9,118 nt of DNA, taken from assembly GCA_947573015.1 (NCBI GenBank), contig CANPDS010000085.1, positions 1 to 9,118 on the forward strand, written 5' to 3'. The position numbers and the translations under genes are program-made. The first letter of the stretch is position 1. Every line of letters starts with the position of its first letter. The stretch comes from an uncultured Muribaculum sp. Lineage in GTDB: Bacteria; Bacteroidota; Bacteroidia; Bacteroidales; Muribaculaceae. The notes under the pieces were generated by a model. The model was not told the DNA's origin and did no database searches. It worked only from the letters and a program-made list of their open reading frames with translations. Of the stretch, positions 6,092-9,118 are shown piece after piece.

Positions 6092-6847
6092 ATGTACAAT
6101 CGAATAGCTATAATAATGGCACTATTTTGTGCTCTTGTAACAATCTCATCCTGTGGCCGTCCTGAAAGGTTTGATGATGCTGACAGATTTCGTGAGCAGA
6201 TGAGCGATCTGATGCAGGGCATTCGCGACGGATTCTATGACAGTACTGTCGTAGTCATGATCAACGATACAGTGGCGTCGGCAGCCGACGCCGAGATGGT
6301 GGCAAGCACCATCACGATTACTACAACCGGAGACCATGCCCAGGGAAAAGGCGCAGGCATCACGACAATAAATATCAACCTACCTGATAATAGTTTCGAT
6401 AATGATTTCGACGATATGGTTCCCTCTTTTGTCTCTCCTGTTGCCATTCTCGGGGTGATAATGATATTTGGTGGTCCAATTATAGCCATATTCTTTATCT
6501 GTTATTTCATATATCGTACAAAAAAAGCCCGTTATCAGGCGCTTAGTGAGATTGTTGCATCGGGCCGTGAGGTGCCTAAAGAACTGTTCCCACAGGTTGA
6601 TCCGCGTGCCAAATGGAACAGTGGTATTAAATATGTGGCATGGGGTGCTGGGCTGATGCTGTTTTTTCTGTTGGGATTTGACATTGAGTGGGCTGCTCTG
6701 ATGTTTGTGCCCATAATAATAGGCGTAGGCAAACTTATTTCATATCGACAGGAGCAGCGATTGCGCGAGACACAATCGTTAGAGTCCGATCCGGTAGATG
6801 AGAATGTGAATAACCCTAAATTTCCACCTATTCCACCTCGTCGCTGA
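6092..6847 (+). CDS. DUF6249-like membrane protein with lipoprotein-type signal, upstream of an ECF sigma factor
   Basis: The exact function is unknown. The 251-residue product begins with a possible lipoprotein signal (M-Y-N-R-I-A-I-I-M ... T-I-S-S-C, Cys21). A polar exported region follows (22-113) with two D-S/T-hydrophobic triplets (50-52, 59-61) that fit Bacteroidetes O-glycosylation. Then come three predicted helices: about 115-140, 178-195 and 199-216. Between helices one and two lies A-S-G-R-E-V-P-K-E-L-F, a pattern I associate with DUF6249 proteins, which often sit next to sigma factors in this phylum. The basic C-terminal tail ends in P-P-I-P-P-R-R. Its stop overlaps the sigma factor start by one base (TGATG), so the two are translationally coupled. 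A role in sensing or in controlling the sigma factor is inference. ATG 6116 is an alternative start but would leave a very short signal. Confidence 0.8.
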   Translation: MYNRIAIIMALFCALVTISSCGRPERFDDADRFREQMSDLMQGIRDGFYDSTVVVMINDTVASAADAEMVASTITITTTGDHAQGKGAGITTININLPDNSFDNDFDDMVPSFVSPVAILGVIMIFGGPIIAIFFICYFIYRTKKARYQALSEIVASGREVPKELFPQVDPRAKWNSGIKYVAWGAGLMLFFLLGFDIEWAALMFVPIIIGVGKLISYRQEQRLRETQSLESDPVDENVNNPKFPPIPPRR

Positions 6848-7374
6848 TGCTAACAAAGTGGGAAGAATTGCGGCTTGTTGCCCGATGTGTTGCCGGAGAT
6901 GACCGGCGTGCATTCGAGCGGCTTGTCGTGGAGTATCAACAACCATTGCGGCGATTCTTGCTCAATCTTACTATGGGCAATGCTTCGCTTACCGATGATC
7001 TCGCTCAGGACACGTTTTTAAAAGCGTACATGGGGTTGAGGTCGTGGCAAGGCGTGGCGCGCTTCAAGACATGGCTGTTTCGTATAGCCATGAATGAGTA
7101 TTACGGATATTTGCGCCGTAACCGCGAGTTGCTGCAGGATGATCCACCGGATGTGTCGTCAGGACCTATGGAGGATATGGCAGGAAAGGCTGAGGCGCGT
7201 ATGGATGTTGAGCGGTGTCTCAAGGTGCTATCACCGGCAGAACGTGGAGCCGTACTGTTGTTTTATCTTGAGGACAGACCGATCAAGGATATATCGCGTA
7301 TAATGGAAATTCCTGAAGGGACAGTCAAAAGCCATCTTTCGCGAGCAAAAGCTAAGATGGCTAAGGTGAGATAG
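6847..7374 (+). CDS. ECF-type RNA polymerase sigma factor (sigma-70 family)
   Basis: This 175-residue alternative sigma factor directs RNA polymerase to a dedicated promoter set. Region 2 lies at about 23-92: F-E-R-L-V-V-E-Y, then D-D-L-A-Q-D-T-F-L-K-A-Y (50-61, the core-binding helix) and F-K-T-W-L-F-R-I-A-M-N (73-83, the -10 recognition part). A linker rich in Asp and Pro follows. Region 4 spans about 121-170, with L-S-P-A-E-R-G-A-V-L-L-F-Y and the helix-turn-helix I-P-E-G-T-V-K-S-H-L-S-R-A-K (155-168). There is no region 1 or 3, so it belongs to the ECF class. Its ATG overlaps the preceding stop by one base, and a small membrane protein follows 37 bases later, the classical place for an anti-sigma factor. 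I see no autoregulatory promoter with certainty. The regulon cannot be told. Confidence 0.94.
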   Translation: MLTKWEELRLVARCVAGDDRRAFERLVVEYQQPLRRFLLNLTMGNASLTDDLAQDTFLKAYMGLRSWQGVARFKTWLFRIAMNEYYGYLRRNRELLQDDPPDVSSGPMEDMAGKAEARMDVERCLKVLSPAERGAVLLFYLEDRPIKDISRIMEIPEGTVKSHLSRAKAKMAKVR

Positions 7375-7400
7375 ATTAAGAAGATTAGGTTAATTATACT

Positions 7401-7405
7401 GGAGA
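7401..7405 (+). promoter_or_regulatory. Shine-Dalgarno-like GGAGA before the small membrane protein
   Basis: GGAGA lies six bases before the ATG at 7412. A good match is unusual in this window, where other genes have A/T-rich leaders without one, and it supports the chosen start. Whether it is used in an organism of this type is uncertain. Confidence 0.4.
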
Positions 7406-7411
7406 ATTACA

Positions 7412-7750
7412 ATGAAACATATTGATAAGATAACCGATGAAGACACCATGTTGCGTGAGGCTTTTAAGACCGGACTTCCGGAAGCTCCGGTGACGGCATG
7501 GTTTACGCGTAAAGTGATGAATCGCCTTCCGCCCCGGCGTAGACGCATATTGAGCCGTGTGGAGTGGGGGACATATGGAATAGCGGTAGTGATACTGATT
7601 TGCTATTGGGTGGGATGGTGTGAGCGCATCATGGTCAAGGGTACTGTTACCGTGGCAGATCTTGGCGAATTACTGTTGCTGTTTGCTCTTTCGTTGGTGC
7701 CTGTGCTGGCTCTTATTGTACCTAAAGTTACAGCATGGATTCGTGAATAG
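7412..7750 (+). CDS. Small two-helix membrane protein, putative anti-sigma partner of the ECF factor
   Basis: I do not recognise a named family. The 112-residue product has a cytoplasmic-looking N-terminus (1-50) with the segment A-P-V-T-A-W-F-T-R-K-V-M-N-R-L-P-P (25-41), followed by a strongly basic run R-R-R-R (42-45) that should hold this end inside the cell. Two hydrophobic helices follow, at about 52-69 and 84-106, with a short loop between them. Proteins with a similar W/F-T-R-K-V-M-x-R-L-P stretch before membrane helices follow ECF sigma genes in other Bacteroidetes, as I recall. Its position 37 bases after the sigma gene and its membrane anchoring suggest it binds and restrains the sigma factor. 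That role is inferred from position and topology only. The N-terminus is short for a classical zinc-binding anti-sigma domain, and the H-x3-C-x2-C motif is absent. Confidence 0.78.
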   Translation: MKHIDKITDEDTMLREAFKTGLPEAPVTAWFTRKVMNRLPPRRRRILSRVEWGTYGIAVVILICYWVGWCERIMVKGTVTVADLGELLLLFALSLVPVLALIVPKVTAWIRE

Positions 7751-7769
7751 TAATCAATACTTGGGGTTT

Positions 7770-7787
7770 GCGGATATGGGTATCTGC
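7770..7787 (+). other. Short hairpin downstream of the sigma-factor cluster
   Basis: GCGGATA (7770-7776) pairs with TATCTGC (7781-7787) with one G-T wobble around a TGGG loop, 19 bases after the stop at 7750. There is no T-run directly after it, so it is at best a weak transcript end or a 3' stabiliser. Confidence 0.35.
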
Positions 7788-7891
7788 TGATTCTTACGAT
7801 TATATGAATATTGATAATTTTTTTACTAAATCCGACTTTAATATATCGCTTGGTAGTAGCCTGGGAATAATGGAATATGGTTTGAATTAAT

Positions 7892-7899
7892 TAATTTTG
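7892..7899 (+). promoter_or_regulatory. Possible -7 box TAATTTTG just before the acetyltransferase gene
   Basis: TAATTTTG fits the TAnnTTTG consensus and ends four bases before the ATG at 7904, so transcription from it would start at or next to the start codon and give a leaderless message. No TTTG is present at the proper distance upstream, which weakens the call. Nothing else in the 153-base gap (7751-7903) fits better. Confidence 0.35.
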
Positions 7900-7903
7900 C
7901 AAG

Positions 7904-8443
7904 ATGATTAACCTCCCTACCATATATGCTGAGACAGAGCGATTGATTTTGCGTTCATGGAAGCCGGTTGATTTGCAACCGTTTTCCAAAATGAACAAAG
8001 ATCCGCAGGTTATGAAATATTTTCCTTCTACATTGACGGATGTTGAGAGCGAAATGTTTTACCACCGTATCCAGTATGAATTTGAACTAAAAGGGTGGGG
8101 GCTGTATGCGGTGGAGTTAAAAGAAAGCGGAGAGTTTATAGGCTATGTCGGTATTCATGAGATCGGATTTGATGCACACTTCACTCCCGGCATAGAAATT
8201 GGCTGGCGGTTGGCCGCTGATCATCATAATCATGGATATGCGACTGAGGCTGCGAAAAAGGTTTTGCGACTTGCCAAATTTCATGGACTTACAAGGCTAT
8301 ATTCTTTCACCGCAGAGATAAATAAGCCGTCAGAGAGAGTGATGCAGAAAATAGGGATGAGAAAAATAGGTGAGTTCAATCATCCAAAACTTGCAGAGGA
8401 TTCGTGCCTGTTACGCCATGTTTTATACGGTATTGATCTTTGA
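7904..8443 (+). CDS. GNAT-family N-acetyltransferase (RimJ/RimL type)
   Basis: This 179-residue enzyme should transfer an acetyl group from acetyl-CoA to an amine; the substrate is unknown. It opens with E-T-E-R-L-I-L-R-S-W (10-19), the usual first strand of the RimJ/RimL-like GNAT group. The core follows: F-I-G-Y-V-G-I-H (78-85), I-E-I-G-W-R-L (97-103), the acetyl-CoA pyrophosphate loop region N-H-G-Y-A-T-E-A (109-116), and N-K-P-S-E-R-V-M-Q-K-I-G-M (140-152), the typical N-x-x-S ... G-M/F end of the fold. Length and motif order are those of a complete protein. No alternative in-frame Met precedes the conserved E-T-E-R-L, so the ATG at 7904 is well supported. It has no obvious functional link to the sigma cluster upstream. 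Members of this group acetylate ribosomal proteins or small molecules, and the sequence does not distinguish between these. Confidence 0.92.
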   Translation: MINLPTIYAETERLILRSWKPVDLQPFSKMNKDPQVMKYFPSTLTDVESEMFYHRIQYEFELKGWGLYAVELKESGEFIGYVGIHEIGFDAHFTPGIEIGWRLAADHHNHGYATEAAKKVLRLAKFHGLTRLYSFTAEINKPSERVMQKIGMRKIGEFNHPKLAEDSCLLRHVLYGIDL

Positions 8444-8451
8444 TGACAATG

Positions 8452-8476
8452 TGCTATACCGGATTGACTTATAGCA
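8452..8476 (+). other. Hairpin directly after the acetyltransferase stop
   Basis: TGCTATA (8452-8458) pairs perfectly with TATAGCA (8470-8476) around an 11-base loop, beginning eight bases after the stop codon. It lacks a T-run and is followed by a second, stronger hairpin. Confidence 0.4.
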
Positions 8477-8516
8477 GAAAAGCGGATAACACAGGCGATT
8501 TACGATATTATCCGCT
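8477..8516 (-). terminator. Hairpin between convergent genes, best read as a minus-strand terminator
   Basis: AGCGGATAA (8481-8489) pairs perfectly with TTATCCGCT (8508-8516) around an 18-base loop. Read on the minus strand it lies about 20 bases after the stop of the decayed gene and is followed by a short T-run (complement of 8478-8481). On the plus strand no T-run follows. It may block transcripts from both sides. Confidence 0.5.
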
Positions 8517-8536
8517 ATGTGGACAGTCGAGACTGA

Positions 8537-9118
8537 CTATTTCTTGTTGAGTATTGAGAGATTTATGTTGCCGTAACGCTGGAAGTGAGCAAAAAGCTGG
8601 TCCATCTGATCGGCAGTGTGAATAGTGATGCTCTCCTTTGTTGATTTACTTTCATGGAGCTTTTGCTCGATAGTTTTCACTGCTGTGCTCTCAAATGGTT
8701 TCTCAAAGATTTTCTTTATGAAAGGGCTATTATGCCACCTTGTAAGCGTAAGAACTTGCCAACATTGTATCCCCAGTGCTTGAGATCTTCTTTGGTGAGA
8801 TGATTGCTTCGGAGATTTACAGGTGTGAATGGTGGCATCTCATGCACAGTCCAAATCTTTGCGTTGTGGTGTAATTTCTGAAGTTCCTCCGCTTCAAGCT
8901 ATGGCTGCATCATTGTTGTGATATAGGCACGGAGAAAACTGATTTGAGCTAGGCTATATTTCATGTCTTCCTCTTTCAGCTCTTCATGGGCAGCATTGCA
9001 TTGATGATGCTGTGAAAGTAGTTTGTCCTGCAACTCAGAATGAATATTCAGTCTTAATTTTCGGCGTTCTTATCAATTCTTCTATCTGTGGCCCGGACAA
9101 TGGGTCTCCATCGGCAGT
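8537..9118 (-). pseudogene. Decayed coding sequence, family not recognised, running off the window end
   Basis: No intact gene fills this stretch, but the minus strand reads as sensible protein if the frame is changed. From the window end, 9118-9038 gives G-D-P-L-S-G-P-Q-I-E-E-L-I-R. A second frame (about 9069-8719) gives L-Q-D-K-L-L-S ... H-E-E-L-K-E-E-D-M-K-Y, then after a TAG at 8899-8901 L-E-A-E-E-L-Q-K-L ... L-T-K-E-D-L-K-H-W-G-Y-N-V-G-K-F-L-R-L-Q. The first frame resumes near 8745 with N-S-P-F-I-K-K-I-F-E-K-P-F-E-S and runs to K-K-stop at 8537-8539. That makes two frameshifts (about 9038-9069 and about 8735-8755) and one nonsense codon. The pieces join without loss of protein-like character, so this looks like a recently inactivated gene. 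I cannot name the family. No membrane segment or signal is visible, and the protein would be charged, helical and soluble. Sequencing error could explain a shift but hardly all three defects. Confidence 0.72.

Noticed and set aside
8444..9118. Transposase or integrase remnant
   Set aside because: The recoverable protein pieces show no DDE, HUH or tyrosine-recombinase motifs and no flanking terminal repeats are visible, so it is listed as an unrecognised decayed gene.

Overview
The window reads as an ordinary chromosomal segment of a Bacteroidota bacterium, most likely of the order Bacteroidales. The main reasons are the exbD-exbD-tonB order with a Bacteroidetes-style TonB N-terminus, two promoters of the TTTG-N20-TAnnTTTG type, near-absence of Shine-Dalgarno sites, a DUF6249-like gene beside an ECF sigma factor, and exported proteins carrying the D-S/T-hydrophobic motif used for O-glycosylation in this phylum. 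A gut lineage such as Muribaculaceae is a guess from overall flavour only.

Layout. Positions 2-2298 hold the 3' end of a TonB energy-transduction operon: a 5'-truncated ExbD/TolR protein, a second and divergent ExbD/TolR protein, and TonB, closed by a strong intrinsic terminator at 2324-2364. A new promoter, whose -33 box lies inside that terminator, drives 2409-3892: an unnamed acidic Bacteroidetes protein coupled by a 4-base overlap to rsmI (16S rRNA methyltransferase). Positions 3958-4818 encode a long coiled-coil lipoprotein resembling the Cbp1-type adhesins, with its own terminator. A recognisable promoter then serves a lone secreted SASA-family esterase (5012-5827). A gene-free 264-base gap contains an A/T-rich terminator-like hairpin. 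Next comes a compact regulatory cluster (6092-7750): a lipoprotein/three-helix DUF6249-like membrane protein, an ECF sigma factor overlapping it by one base, and a small two-helix membrane protein that may act as its anti-sigma factor. A GNAT acetyltransferase follows (7904-8443).

The last 675 bases carry no intact gene. On the minus strand they contain a decayed coding sequence (8537-9118, running off the window) readable only by changing frame twice and crossing one in-frame stop. Paired hairpins separate it from the convergent acetyltransferase gene.

The TonB operon powers outer-membrane TonB-dependent uptake. The sigma cluster looks like an envelope-linked sensing unit. The remaining genes are housekeeping or surface functions with no obvious shared pathway. 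I found no defence system, CRISPR array, RNA gene, intact mobile element or clearly new system. The most useful leads are the sigma/DUF6249 cluster, the decayed gene, and the terminator/promoter overlap.
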